DNA from: Hemileia vastatrix
Taxonomy: Eukaryota > Basidiomycota > Pucciniomycetes > Pucciniales > Zaghouaniaceae
DNA length: 64,000 nt
Assembly: GCA_030280995.1 (NCBI GenBank)
Contig: JASXTE010000012.1
Location: 10,631,001 to 10,695,000 of the forward strand
Reading direction: 5' to 3'
Both the position numbers and the translations under genes were made by a program. The notes under the pieces are model-generated. The model did no database searches. It saw only the letters and a program-made list of their open reading frames with translations, and was not told the origin of the DNA. Of the stretch, positions 20,690 to 32,160 are shown one piece after another (position 1 is the first letter of the stretch; every line of letters starts with the position of its first letter).

Positions 20690-22876
20690 GAAATATAAAA
20701 TATGAAAAAGATAAAAGATAAAAAAAGGTTTTAAAAAAGGATAAAAATAACAAAAAAATGAAAAACTTAAATAAAATGATAAAAAAATGATTAAAATTAA
20801 AAGAAATTGAAAAAAGTGTAAAAAATAAAAAATAAAAAAGCGTGAAAAAAGATAAAATAAAGATTAAAAATGATTAAAAAATTTAGAAGAAATTAAAAGA
20901 AATAAAAAGATTAAAAAAGAATAAAAAGAAAAAAAAATCAAAAAAAATTAAAAAATTAAATAAATAAAATTAAATTAAAAGAATTAAAAAAATGAAAAAT
21001 AAAAAAACTGCAAAAACTGCAAAGAAATGAAAAAAAAAATGAAAAAAAAAAATTTAAAAAAATGAAAAAAATTTAAAAATTTAAAATTAAAATTAAAAAA
21101 AATGTAAAAAATGAAAAACAAAAAAATGTAAAAAATTTAAAAAATTTAAAAGAAATGTAAAAAATGTAAAAAAATGTAAAAAATATAAAAAATATAAAAA
21201 AAGGAAAAAAAAAAGTTTAAAATGATTGAAAAATTTAAAAAAATATTAAAAAATGAAAAAAATGAAAAAAGTGGAAAAAAATGAAAAAAGTAAAAAAAAA
21301 TGATTAAAATGATTAAAAAATTGATAAGTAAAATTAAAAAAATGATGAAATATAAAAAAAAATTAAAAAATTGAAAAAATGAAAAAGAAAATGATAAAAA
21401 AAAATTGAAAAAAATTAAAAATATAAGAAAAATTAAAAAAATTATGAAATGAAAGAAAAGGAAAAAATTGAAAATTGAAAATAATTAAAAAAAATGAATA
21501 AAAATGGATTAAATGTAAAATATTTTTAAAAAAATGAAAAAAATTAAAAAAAATGATAAAAAGAAGAAAATTAAAATAAAATAAAATAAAATAAAAATCA
21601 GAAAAATTTGAAAATTTGAAAAAAAAAAAAATAGAAAAACATGAAAAAAATGTAAAAAATGTAAAAAATGTAAAAAATAGAAAAAAAAAAGAAAAAAAGA
21701 CTTATAAAAGTGTAAAAAATGAAACAGACATGCAAAAAAATATTAATATGAATAAATATGAAATAAAAGAAATAAAAGACTTGTGAAAGTGAAAAAATAT
21801 ATATAAAATGAATAAAAGAAGTGTAAAAAATGAAAAAAGTGTAAAAAATCTAAAAATAAGAAAAATAAGTGTAAAAAAAGAAAAAAAATAGTTAAATATC
21901 AAAAAAATTAAAAATTAAAAAAAATTAAAAAAAAAGATGGAAAAAGAGACAAAAGGAGAAAAGTAAAGAAAGAAAAATCAAAAATTAAAATTAAAAGGAA
22001 ATGTTAAAAAAAAGGAAGAAAATAACAGCAAAAGGGGGATAAAACAGATGGAAAAAAAAGAGTAAAAAAAGTAAAAAAAAGTAAATAAAGAAAATAAAGA
22101 GTTAAAAAATTTTAAAAAAGTGAATAAAAAAGTGTAAAAAAAGAAAAATAAGAAAAATAAAAAAAAGGTTTAAAAAAATAAAAAATGGAAAAAATATAAA
22201 AAGAAAATATGAAAAAAAAAGTTAAAAAAAAATGGGAAAGAAAGAAATAAAATAGAAAAAAATAAAAAGAAAAATCAAATGAAAAAGTGAGTTAAATAAG
22301 TAAAAAAGTAAAAAAAAATTAAAAAAAAGTAAAAAATAAAAGGAAAAAAAGAATGAAAAAAAATTTAAAAAAAAAATCAAAAAAAGTAAAAAATTGATAA
22401 CATTAATGAAATGAAAAAAAGGAAAAAAAGGAAAAAATTTAAAAAAAAATTGATAAAAATTGATAAAAAATGATAAAAATGAAAAAAATGAAAAAAATAA
22501 TAAATTCAAAGAAAATCCTAAAAATAATAAAAAAAAATTTTAAGAAAGAAAAAATTTTAAAAATTTAAAAATTTAAATTTAAAAACAAATAAATAAATAA
22601 TATGTATGAATGAAATGAAAAAAATTTAAAAAAAAATGGAATAAAATGAAAAAAATAATAATAAAATAGTAAAAAAAATATAAAAAAAAGACTTAAAAAA
22701 TGTTATAAAAAAAATTAAAAAATTAAAAAAAAAGAAGAAAATAGAAGAAAAATAAAATAAAAATATAAACATAAAATAAATAAAACAAATGAGAAAAGAA
22801 AAAAAAATTTAAAAAATTTAAAAAAAAATGAAAAATGAAATAAAAATAAAATATAATATAAAAATATAAATATAAA
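20690..22876. repeat. A-rich low-complexity tract (2.2 kb)
   Basis: Adenine runs of 3-9 separated by T, G, TT or GAT on the + strand, with no unit strictly repeated. It is bounded by element 1's LTR on the left and the antisense LTR on the right. The open frames on the - strand are poly(T) translations (Phe, Leu, Ile) and are not genes. Confidence 0.9.
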
Positions 22877-22886
22877 TATTGGCCGG

Positions 22887-24100
22887 TGTAGACTGTTCTA
22901 AAGTACTAAGCAGTAGACACAATGCGAGATGGGTTGGTTCTCCTCTTAAATTTCTAAAAAGAAGTGCCTTCCACTCTTATTTTTAAAGACAGCGCAATAA
23001 TGTGTAACACTAATATTTGATTAGAAAATTTATAACTTGAGAGATGAGTTTTAGAGATCAGGAAACACAAGTATTACTATCTGAATATTTCTATTCTTAA
23101 CAAGCGCTAATATCCACAGCTACTCCCTCTTGAAGCGCTCTCTTTGAATATGCCTTATTATAGAAATAAAATAACTCTAATCATAGTCAATCCTACTAAA
23201 TCTATATATTCTTTCTATGTTGCGCTCTTTTCACTATACTATATGAAATACACACAAAGACGCACAAATGATAAAAGACTTAGAAAAATATCTCTAATTC
23301 ACTTATTCTATTCTTCTTATATTCTACTTACTAAAAGACTCCCTATCTCTATCAAATAGTCTTCCTTTCATATTTTTCCAGTACTCAAGACACAGTTCCC
23401 TAGTGGATCTTCAGCGCTGGCTCTAGAGCCACATTAGTAAAACAATAACTAATCTATTAGCAAACTAAGTACACTGCTTGTAGCAACTACAGTTCCTAAA
23501 ACATACCCTATGATTACTAACACTAGTATTAACTTGTTTCACTCATACTCCACATATGCGCTTTTGACTATACCTTTGTTATGTTTCAGTGCTACTTTCA
23601 GGTTTGACCCATTCTAACACTGATCCTAGTTGCCTTGACTCTTGGGTAGTTTTTTGATTGAGTCCCCACTCTCCTTTCTTTAATACTAAGTTCATAGTTC
23701 TGACAATTCACTTAACTAGTTAGCCTCCTTTATTACCTGTTTCAGTAAGTTTACCCAACTAGCCATGGTGCAGTATACTATGCACTTGAGTCGTCCTTAA
23801 GCCATAACTCCTTCCTTAATGCGTAACACATAGTTATTGGAAAGTCCAAATCCATATTATTTAGCGCTTTACAGTCCTAAATCAATAACACACCATTCCC
23901 CATTGTGCGGCACATCTCGCTGCAAAATCCAAGCGCACCAACCCTTAATCCTTTTCCGCGCTTCCATTTCCTTTGTTCTTTGAAAAAGACAAATACATAT
24001 TATATTTTAGCACTACCTACTGCGCTAACTCCCTTTTTCCTTCCTGGACTACGTGCGCTGATTGGTCTAAAATTATGCTACCTGCGAGGCGCGTACCACA
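22887..24100 (-). repeat. Element R 3' LTR (left copy)
   Basis: It begins tgtagactgttctaaagtac and ends ggcgcgtaccaca on the + strand. Directly right of it, TCCTCCCTCT (24101-24110) is a polypurine tract when read on the - strand, as expected next to a 3' LTR. Confidence 0.9.
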
Positions 24101-24133
24101 TCCTCCCTCTACTCGCAACTGTCCCCAGGAGCC

Positions 24134-24142
24134 CATAAATAC
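24134..24142 (+). promoter_or_regulatory. TATA-like box of zinc-cluster gene 1
   Basis: CATAAATAC lies 68 nt before the ATG of the + strand gene, followed by a CT-rich stretch. This is a plausible polymerase II core promoter independent of the LTR. Confidence 0.45.
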
Positions 24143-24209
24143 CTGCGTCTCGCAGTGTTTCCTTCTTCCATCTTCTATCTTCTTCTCTTATTTTCCTTTA
24201 TATCTTTTA

Positions 24210-25221
24210 ATGAATACTAGAAGAAACAATCCTAACACTGAAAATACCACCAATGTCGTGGACACAATTCAACAGTTCGTGCGCACTCAGCCCCCTTCCG
24301 CTCTACCAACAATGCCCATAACTACACTGATGGGTGGGACAAGATGCACCCACTGTATTGAGAATGGCATAACTCCCTTTCATTTCTCAAAAGCACTCCG
24401 TGGCAATAATTTCTTTACTGTTAGTTATCTTCACTTTCCTTCCTTATTGTTACTAACCTTTCATTTCTTCCCCCTTTTTTTTTCAGTCATGCAATTACTG
24501 CAAGAAACGCAAAAAGAAGTGTAGTTACGATGGGCCGCCTGCCATTGCACGCCTGGACCCTAATGCTTCCACAACTAATATGATTAGTCAAATGACCATC
24601 AAGCGCCCAGTGCCTACTCTTACTACCCCACCTGGAAACAAACGAGCCAAGGTTGGTTACTGCAAACCTACACCCAGTAGCGTCGCTTCTATCCCAAGAT
24701 CTCTCCTTTCAGAGGAGAGTACAATAAGTCTTCTTTTCCTAATTCTTCCTTTTATAATGATAACATTCTCTTTTTTTTTTTTTTTTTAGAATGTGCCAGG
24801 CACGCCTTACGCTGAAACACCTCTGCCTCCTAGTGTTCCTCTATTCCTTCCATCCTTGGAAGAAGATCCTGTCTGGGATACCAAACCTATTCCGGAGTGT
24901 ACTTCTTGTATACCCACTCCTGACTGGACAACTATGCAGCCGGTCTTTGATACCATCATCACGGAAAAATAGCCCATTGTAACTTTTCCAGACGTTGATG
25001 ATGAAGAGCCGGCCATGGCTCAAAACTGGGAATTCTCAGAGCAAATTTCCTGCACTCCATATGATGCGACCATGCGACGTATGAACAACATGTTAACTAC
25101 CTTCGAAGGATTCCTTGAGGCAGTCCTGGTTTATACTCGCTCCGAATATGATAAACAAAAACAGCTAATAACCACCTTGCAACAAAGCATGCGAGAGGCT
25201 ACTAACGTCTGGGCTTTCTGA
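24210..25221 (+). CDS. Antisense zinc-cluster gene 1 of element R (spliced)
   Basis: Predicted exons 24210-24419, 24487-24718, 24800-24907 and 24992-25221 join in frame to 259 residues. Introns are GT-AG: gttagt...tttcag, gtacaa...gccag, gtatac...ttccag. The third removes an in-frame TAG at 24970. The protein has RCTHCIENGIT (C-X2-C, third ligand replaced by Pro) and, after the first splice, SCNYCKKRKKKCSYDGP (C-X2-C-X6-C), a fungal Zn2Cys6-like pattern with a basic stretch. It then has a Pro/Thr-rich region with NKRAK and an acidic middle, and ends with a helical, Gln-rich C-terminus. It lies between the polypurine tract/3' LTR and pol, on the opposite strand to gag-pol. DNA binding is an inference; the exon structure is predicted from sequence only. 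Confidence 0.6.
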
Positions 25222-25683
25222 GTTCCAATCTTTGATGACACAGAATACTAAAAATCTTCCTTTTATATATTCCCTTTAAATTGTATATAACCTTGTAAAA
25301 AAACTTTAATTTTACTTTCCCTTAATTTTCCTGTGAGAATTCTACAACTGCGAGATGAGTTGCCTTCAAAAAAATATCATTCTTTTTCTAACGGCACACC
25401 CTTCTACTAAGTGCCTATGAATGATGAAACGACAAAAAATAACAACTTGAGATTGTTGCTACTTTCTATAGCAGCAAATACTTCCCCTGCGTCGTATATT
25501 CATGTTCTCTCTTGTAATATTCAGATCTTTGCAATATATGACTTTCCCTTGACTGAGACAGATTTTCCTTTCCTAGAGTCTTTCATTATGACAAAAAATT
25601 TTTCACTATCTTCTTAGAAACCATCCTGCACTCAAGTCAGACATGGCGCAACTGATGACTTCTTTATAATTTCATTGTTATCT
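25222..25683. other. Spacer between the two antisense genes
   Basis: AT-rich sequence without a supported gene. A 68-codon frame (25411-25617, +) has no recognisable features. Confidence 0.4.
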
Positions 25684-25691
25684 TATAAATA
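25684..25691 (+). promoter_or_regulatory. TATA box of zinc-cluster gene 2
   Basis: TATAAATA lies 46 nt before the ATG at 25730, a typical distance for a fungal core promoter with a short 5' leader. Confidence 0.55.
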
Positions 25692-25729
25692 GCCAGTCTA
25701 ATAAACTAGATCTTTTTCATCCAAATATC

Positions 25730-26712
25730 ATGACTCAATATTGTACGGTTCCCAAAGATCAAGCATGCTTGTTTTATAAGCGCTGCAACTTTCATTGTAC
25801 ATTTTCTAAACCTCGGGGGTATGCCTCCTTTAGACCTGCCTGTGACAATTGCTTTAGATACCACAAAACTTGCAATATCTCTCTAAACCAGAATACTTCT
25901 CAGCCTACTGGTTATATTCGCTTTCCACCTAGCTCTACTAGTAGCGCTTCCATAGTTACCACCATTAGTCACACTATTTCCACTAATAATAATGTTCCTT
26001 ATGAATCTTCATCACTTCCTAGTTTTCCCAAGCACAAAATATATATTCAGCCTAGTGCTACACCTTCTTCCACTCCGAGTTCTAATGCTTCTATGCGCTC
26101 AGGATCCACTGCAGATGCTCCTGACACGGTTACTATTACTTTGCCATCAGCGCGCCCACAAAACTTATTAGCAAGTAAGTATCCTTCATTATACTTATGC
26201 TCCCCTTGCCCACTGAATCTTTGTCAGGCTTCAATGAATCCATCTCCCTGGGATGGGTTCCTATTCCTTTACCCTTTGTCCATTCCATGCAAATGTTTTC
26301 CAGACTTCGTCTTATATATGACGCTATGTCTCTATCCTATTCTAATGCACCAGCTTTTTCTGATGCTGAACTTGAAGCTCGCTATACCCATATAGATATG
26401 ATAGGTCAACTAATGAACAAAATCAGCTCATCAACTATTCTTGGATTCCCCACCAATCCCCATTGCTTTGTCATGCCTGAAGACTGGAAAGGATATCCTA
26501 TTAGCTTTCACCCTGATACTGAATATCCCACTAGCGCTTCTCCTTATGAGCCTCCTCTGTCCATTCTCCCTGTACATAGTCTTCATAAATTTTTCATGCT
26601 ATCCCTTCAAATAATCTTTTTAGACATGGCGCTATTTATTACACCTTTCTTCCATACTATAGAGCGCCTAACTTTTCTCCATCTACTTTCTTTAAAAAAC
26701 TGTAAACCCTAA
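25730..26712 (+). CDS. Antisense zinc-cluster gene 2 of element R (spliced)
   Basis: Two exons (25730-26174, 26228-26712) joined across a canonical intron (GTAAGT...TTTGTCAG, 53 bp) give 309 residues. Near the N-terminus, CLFYKRCNFHC is C-X2-Y-X6-C and, 16 residues on, CDNCFRYHKTC is C-X2-C-X6-C: the Zn2Cys6 spacing with one ligand changed. A long Ser/Thr/Pro-rich middle follows, then a region with MQMFSRLRLIYDAMS and YTHIDMIGQLMNKIS helices, ending NCKP. AATAAA (26726-26731) just after the stop fits a polyadenylation signal. It has no known function. Its own TATA box, intron and poly(A) signal argue for a real gene, possibly a captured or retroelement-encoded regulator. Confidence 0.65.
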
Positions 26713-27354
26713 AAAAAAAATCATAAATAAAATTTTATATCATAAAACGTTACCGCCTTTACTGTGATACAGCAATATACAATGTAAAATAAGAATTGAA
26801 CTGTAGAGCTCCCCATCTATAAATTGCTATTCCACTCCTGGTTAGTTAACTCATTAGCTAAATGCCCACCGTCTTTTGAATTTACATGGTATGCGTCTCC
26901 TTTAATCCAATTGCCTATCTCGTCATGTCCCCTCAAACGATGAAAATATAAGATTTCATTTTCCTCTACACCCTCATCTGAGCGCTTATGCCAGTTGCCT
27001 TTTGAGCCATAGTCGGCCTAACTTCCAGTTAGCGCCCTCTATCCGTCACAACTGTGTCAAAGCCTCCTATGAGTCCTCTTAGAAAAACAAAACTTAACAT
27101 AACTTGGTAGTTTAACCTCTTCCCGGAGGTAACATAAAAACATAAAAAATCATTGATAGTTTAGCCTCTTCCCGGAGGTATTATTCTGGTAGTTTTTTCT
27201 CATTCCGGAGTTTATCTTGTATCACTGGAACACCCCTTGGGTAGAATCTTTTGATCTGATCTGCAGCCACACGTCACTTCCACTCAATACCATCCAATTC
27301 CTTCAGCAAGTAAAACCCTCCAGTTATCTGCTTTCTTATCCTATAAGGACCATT
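26713..27354 (-). other. 3' end of R pol and untranslated region
   Basis: The - strand continues the integrase C-terminus past a stop at 27355 (NGPYRIRKQITGGFYLL...) to about 27200. At 27100-27210 three direct repeats of ggtagttt(a/t)acctcttcccggag, two followed by gt, form small hairpins (ACCTC/GAGGT). No + strand gene beyond 26712. Confidence 0.5.
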
Positions 27355-28179
27355 TCATCTGTCAGAAAATATCTTTCCCCATTGGCTTTCTAAACTTCTA
27401 TTATAAACTAGAACCAAATCTCCTGGGTTCAATGGCTTTCTTAAACTATGCGCTAAGCGCTCATCCCAATATTTAACTGACTTGTCCCGGATCTGCATCA
27501 TTCTTTCATACACCTTCTCCACAAACTTGTCTTTCCTTTCAATCTGCGCTACCCTCACTAAAATCAAATCTTCATTTGAGCGCACTTGATCCCAGTCACA
27601 TCCTAGAAAAGATCCAGCCTCCAGATCAATAGGTAATACCGCCCTTTGACCAAACATCAGTTCATACGGTGAAAACCCTGTTGTCCTGTTAACTGAAATC
27701 CTGTCCGCAAACAAAACTAATGGCAAGTAGTTCTTCCACTTTGCCCCTTTATTTCCACATAATTTAACTAGCGCATCCTTTACAACTTGATGCCCTCTTT
27801 CTATCATTCCCTCTGCTTCAGGATAATATGGTGTTGCAAATTGTAACTTTGCGCCAATACCTTTTAATACCTCTTGGAATTCTCCAGCAAATTCAGTGCC
27901 ACCATCTACGGTTACCATCTTCATTACCCCATACCTGTAAATCCATTCTTTCTTCAAAAATTCAGCTACATTAGTCGCCTTAATATTTACCAACGGCGCT
28001 GCTTCAACCCATCCTGATAGATAATCCCTGGCCACTACCAAGTATTTAAAGTGTCCTTCTTTTATATGAACTGCATCTAAACTGACCCTACCAAAAACAG
28101 TATCTTTGTCCGTCGCTCTACCTTTCTCTTTTGGCTTTCTGTAACTCCTGCGCTGACATTCAGGACAAGATTTAACCAA
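27355..28179 (-). pseudogene. Element R integrase core
   Basis: 274 codons carry the catalytic core of a retroviral-type integrase: D in SLDAVHIKEGH, D in MVTVDGGTEFAGEF and E in PEAEGMIERGHQ, followed by NRTTGFSPYELMFG. The preceding zinc finger (HENLGHRGQ..., CPECQ) is split: its HH part lies in the upstream frame (28250-28290) and CPECQ here, so a frame shift near 28180 separates them. The stop at 27355 truncates a C-terminal domain that continues in frame. No chromodomain was seen. Confidence 0.8.
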
Positions 28180-30167
28180 ATCTCTTATTCATTCTTTATA
28201 TTGGGCCACCAGAATCTTTCCCTAACTCTGTGATACGTCTCATCTTGACCTCTATGTCCTAAATTCTCATGCAACTCCCTGAGTATCTTCTCCTTCCCTT
28301 CCCTAGTTTGAACAACTAACTGAGGAGACAAAGCTTGGTTCTTCCATAACTTCTCATTTTTAATAAAGTAACCCTTAGTATGCTTCTTAATATTGCGCCA
28401 AACCTTTTTTTTGAAAAAATCTGGTCAACTACTACCTTCCAAATATAACCTTAACAACTCTACCCCCTCATCTGTAGATGTGTTTTCTTCAAAATACTCC
28501 CCTTCTTTGAGATGAGTACTACTTTCATGACTTCCCCTTGAATCATATTCATCATCTGACTCTTCCACTACCTCGCCTTGCGCATTTCTTGTCACTTCGT
28601 TAGCTTCAGTGTCCCCTAAATCCAGTTGCAGACTACCCTTGCTACAAACATCCTTTGCATTGTCAATATCTAGTTTTAGATTTTTACGGACATTCCACGT
28701 TACTAGTTTATTGTCATCCTGGACGATACTGCCTGCTAGTTTATTGTCATTGCGGACGTTACTGCCTTCTAGTTTATTTTCATTGCGGATGTTACTGACT
28801 GCTAGTTTATTGTCATCGTGGACATAACTGCCTGCTAGTTTATTGTCATCGGGGACGTTACTATCAAATATTTCATAACAATAATCTATCCTATTTACCC
28901 ATCTCTTATCTTCTTCAAATTCTTCCGCTTCTGAGTCCTCTTCACACAACGGTCTTCTTGACAATGAATCCAGCATAGTGAACAATTTTCCCGGCTTATG
29001 GACTAAATCAAAAGAAAACAAATTAATCTGCACTACCCACCTTGTCATGGGCGCATCCGGTAAACTTGGGCTACTAATAATTTGCACCAACGATAGCGCA
29101 TCAACCTGCAGCTCAAAATGTTGCCCCCAAAGCATCCATTGTAGCTTCTTAAGAATTTTTGCTACTCCGCATAACTCCAGCTTGGACTGAGAGTACCTGG
29201 ACTCCACTTTTGTAAATGTCTTAGACTCATAAAGGACAGGTCTATCATTACCTTCCTCATCCTCCTGCATCAAAATTGCGCCCACCACGGATGCACTAGA
29301 ATTCGCCGCTAGAGTAATTTTCCCAGCACCTGGTCCATACTCAAATTTCTTCAAAAGAATATCTTTCCCTACAATCCTTTTCAATAACTCGAATGACTCC
29401 TCACATTCCTCCGTCCAATCCCATACAATATCTTTTCTTGTTAAGCACCGTAAAGGTGAAGACAACAAAGCAAAATCTTGAATAAACATTCTTACATATG
29501 TACAGATGCCTAAAAACCCTCTAACTTCCTTAGTATTTCTTGGTCTTGGCCATGTAAGTACCTTATTCCTCTGTTTTTCATCAACAATTCTCCCTTCCTT
29601 GCATACCACATGTTCCACTATATCTAACGCTGGAACACAAAAAGCAAATTTGGACCCAGAAATCGTTAATCCTGCCTCCTCTATCCTAAATAGCACTCTT
29701 TCCAGAGTAATCACATATTCCCAAACAAACTTTCTAATATATGGATTCTCTTCTAACACTTCCCCATCATAATCACTGGCTGGTCCTTTTATACCGCCAT
29801 CATCAATGAAAATTCTCACATGTTCTGGAATTTCATCCTGTAATATCCACATCATCTGTGCTTGATATACCGCCACAGAATTTGTTGCACCTTGCGGTAA
29901 CCTTGTCAACCTGAAGCGCCCCAGTGGTGTTTCAAACGTTGTCATGGGTCTGGATGATTCATCCAATTCGCGCTCATCATATCCTCCCATAATATCACCT
30001 AATCCATAACATGCACGTCCTGCAAAAGAATCCACAAACTCCTCTGGCGTTGGTGGCATCCCTGCGTCCTTTACTGTAACCTTGTTCATCTCCCTAAGAT
30101 CATGAATAATCCTTAATTTACCATTATGTTTAACAACACAAAACACTGGACTTGAATAACTAGACAT
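28180..30167 (-). pseudogene. Element R reverse transcriptase-RNase H
   Basis: The open frame 30167-28428 begins inside RT (SSPVFCVVKHNGKLRIIHD). It has LPQGATNS and the catalytic IFIDDGG, where most Ty3/gypsy elements have YVDD or YIDD. RNase H follows (ITLAANSSASVVGAILMQ, SKLELCGVAK; the first catalytic Asp appears as Asn, AANSS), then an 11-residue repeat block and an acidic linker. A TGA at 28425 interrupts the frame, which then continues as DFFKKKVWRNIKKH to the integrase HH motif. A TAA at 30171 separates it from the N-terminal RT segment. The copy is inactive. Confidence 0.8.
28681..28860 (-). repeat. 33-bp coding minisatellite in R pol
   Basis: Five to six copies of an 11-residue unit (such as VRNDNKLAGSI, VHDDNKLAVSN) lie between RNase H and integrase. 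On the + strand the recurring phrase is ctagtttattgtcat followed by ggacg/gatgtt. Copies differ by a few substitutions but stay in frame. Confidence 0.75.
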
Positions 30168-30173
30168 AGACTG

Positions 30174-30643
30174 TTAATACAAGCCAGACTTTAACCTTCC
30201 CCTAATTAATTCCATATACTCTTCTCTTATAGCCGCTGGTATTGGAAAAGCCTTCTTCTGCCACGGCGCATGAGGTATAACTGAAATAATATAAGGTTTA
30301 CCATAAGAGTGTTTCAACAAACCTCTTTCCTCTTCTGAAAATGCAATAGAATTTCGCCTAAGAGCCATAAAATGTAACAACAACTTCTTTTCTTCCTGCA
30401 ATACCAATCCTCTGGTCCAAAATTAACCATCTGAAGCCTTTCAATCGTAATCTTATTAGTAGGTGCAAAATCAGGCGGAAACTTTGTTAAAGGATTATCA
30501 TAAGGATTCCTGGACAGCGCCGGCCTCTGCAAAGGAGGATTCAAATCGGGCATTGCTACATTCACTTGTTTAACTATAACGGCTACTGGTTTATACTTTG
30601 ATGCAAAACAGCTCTTGCTGCTTCCTTCATTAATTAAAATCAA
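30174..30643 (-). pseudogene. Element R protease-RT connection
   Basis: Two overlapping frames (30643-30314 and 30407-30174) joined by a frame shift encode the segment before RT fingers, including IPAAIREEYMELIRGRLKSG, which normally immediately precedes the RT core. In-frame TAA follows at 30171. Assigned by position and by the IREEYMELI...GRLKSGLY pattern of gypsy RTs. Confidence 0.6.
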
Positions 30644-30882
30644 ACCCTTTCTAATATAACTACGGGTTGCACCTAAATCCTGTTTTTGTCTTTTCTTTTT
30701 AATATAAGTATAAAAATATCCATAATCAAAGAAATTAAAAATCTTAGGTATAATACATTCTACAGCAGTATTCCCAAGACACCTATGAAGTACCGTTTTA
30801 CGTATCCCTTCTTTTTGGACTGACTGGTCACTATCCGGGTTCCTTTCATCCTGGGAGATAGTAACACCTAAAATGCAAGTTC

Positions 30883-31533
30883 CTAATGAAAATGTTGGTG
30901 CCTTTCTGGAGGTCGCCCTATCTTTTCATCTGAGACTTCCTCATAAAATTCTCTTTCTCTCTCTAACCGTGCAGCTCTAGAGTACTTAGTTTCCCAGCCA
31001 CCATCCTTGGGCGCTACTAAGACTGCTGTTACTGGAACACCATCATCACCCATAATCCTTATTCCAATAGTCTTATTCAAACAATAATCTATAGTTGCAG
31101 AATAATCCAGTAAAAATTGTGTGCCTAAAACTGGTTTAACTACACCCATTGGAACATAAAAATGTATATCCCTCGTTGCTCCCGCAAATCTAGTGCATAC
31201 ATACTCTGCTACACCTATAACAGGTAACCTACCTTCACCAATTCCTGCGACAGTGCCTTCACCCTCTTTAACAGGAAGACCTAACTCCACTGCATCATCA
31301 ACTGATACCACGTTGATTTGTGAACCTGTATCCACTAACGCTTTAATTTGCTTACCATTTAAAGTAATTGTTAAATACCCTAAGGGTTCTGCAAAATGTG
31401 GCGCCCTAAGTAATCTAATGATCGGCTGAAATGACTGCTGTTCAGCATCAAACTCAGCGCAATTAGCAATCCTTTTCTTCCTGCACTTATCCACAATTCC
31501 ATTTGCTACATCCGGCGCTACTGCTATCAGCAT
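30883..31533 (-). CDS. Element R aspartic protease domain
   Basis: 217-codon frame with the retropepsin signature ALVDTGSQINVVS (near residue 68) and a second conserved block VLGTQFLLDYSATID (near 140). It cleaves the gag-pol polyprotein in functional relatives. The - strand frame is intact across the domain but not joined to the RT frame: 30644-30882 contains stops. Confidence 0.75.
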   Translation of the reverse strand: MLIAVAPDVANGIVDKCRKKRIANCAEFDAEQQSFQPIIRLLRAPHFAEPLGYLTITLNGKQIKALVDTGSQINVVSVDDAVELGLPVKEGEGTVAGIGEGRLPVIGVAEYVCTRFAGATRDIHFYVPMGVVKPVLGTQFLLDYSATIDYCLNKTIGIRIMGDDGVPVTAVLVAPKDGGWETKYSRAARLEREREFYEEVSDEKIGRPPERHQHFH

Positions 31534-31536
31534 CCC

Positions 31537-32157
31537 CTATGGAACAGAGACTGTAGTCTTCAAACATTGTGCAACTAAATCCTTGGATGCTTTAGGAAAA
31601 TCAGTGTGAACCAGGCGCTGCATTCTCCATTTAGGTTGAGTCGCCTTCGCACCAGCTTTCGCTCTTCCAGGTGGGTTCTTTGGAGTATTATGCCTTGCTC
31701 CTGGCATTCCTTCATCAGGTACCACTCTTTGCTGTACTACCTCTGACTCCTCCAACATTGCCGTTTGATCTTCTACCTGATGAACCACATCATAACCACC
31801 TGGTTCCATACCATCCATTTCAACATCCTCGATAGGTGCAGGTGTATTCTCTCTAGTAGTATACCCTACTTCCTCCTTATCCTCTGGATTTGCATACCTA
31901 GTGCCAGTCCTTCTTGGCCTAGTAATTGTATGTGGGGCCATTTTCTGGTGCTTTGCTGCAAACATCTCCAAACGCGCTGTGGTAAGTGGCGCTGCAACTG
32001 CTCCCTCTTTTACTTTGAAATCCAGCACTGTGCAAGTAACTGCAAAGTTGTCTGACTTCGCATCCTTGCCTTTCTCTTTAATTTCAGGCTCTTTGCCCTT
32101 GCTTGACCTGCCTTCCATAGACTTTCTATTAATATGATTGATGACCATGGCTTGCAT
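31537..32157 (-). CDS. Element R linker between zinc knuckle and protease
   Basis: 206-codon charged, Pro/Glu-rich frame (KGKEPEIKEKGKDAKSDNF; acidic EDVEMDGMEPGG), directly between the knuckle-containing frame and the protease with 3-nt gaps. In-frame stops at both junctions (32158 and 31534) suggest that an original continuous polyprotein has been interrupted. No domain recognised. Confidence 0.55.
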   Translation of the reverse strand: MQAMVINHINRKSMEGRSSKGKEPEIKEKGKDAKSDNFAVTCTVLDFKVKEGAVAAPLTTARLEMFAAKHQKMAPHTITRPRRTGTRYANPEDKEEVGYTTRENTPAPIEDVEMDGMEPGGYDVVHQVEDQTAMLEESEVVQQRVVPDEGMPGARHNTPKNPPGRAKAGAKATQPKWRMQRLVHTDFPKASKDLVAQCLKTTVSVP

Positions 32158-32160
32158 CCC

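Noticed and set aside
23144..24138. Small + strand frames in the left R LTR (71, 77 and part of 183 codons), repeated at 33691-34721
   Set aside because: Lie within the LTR and recur only because it is duplicated. The real + strand gene starts at the ATG at 24210.
27100..27210. CRISPR-like short repeats (acctcttcccggaggt)
   Set aside because: Only three imperfect copies with irregular spacing in a eukaryotic retroelement.
28609..29772. + strand frames of 70-88 codons opposite R pol
   Set aside because: Shadows of the RT-RNase H frame and its 33-bp repeat on the other strand.
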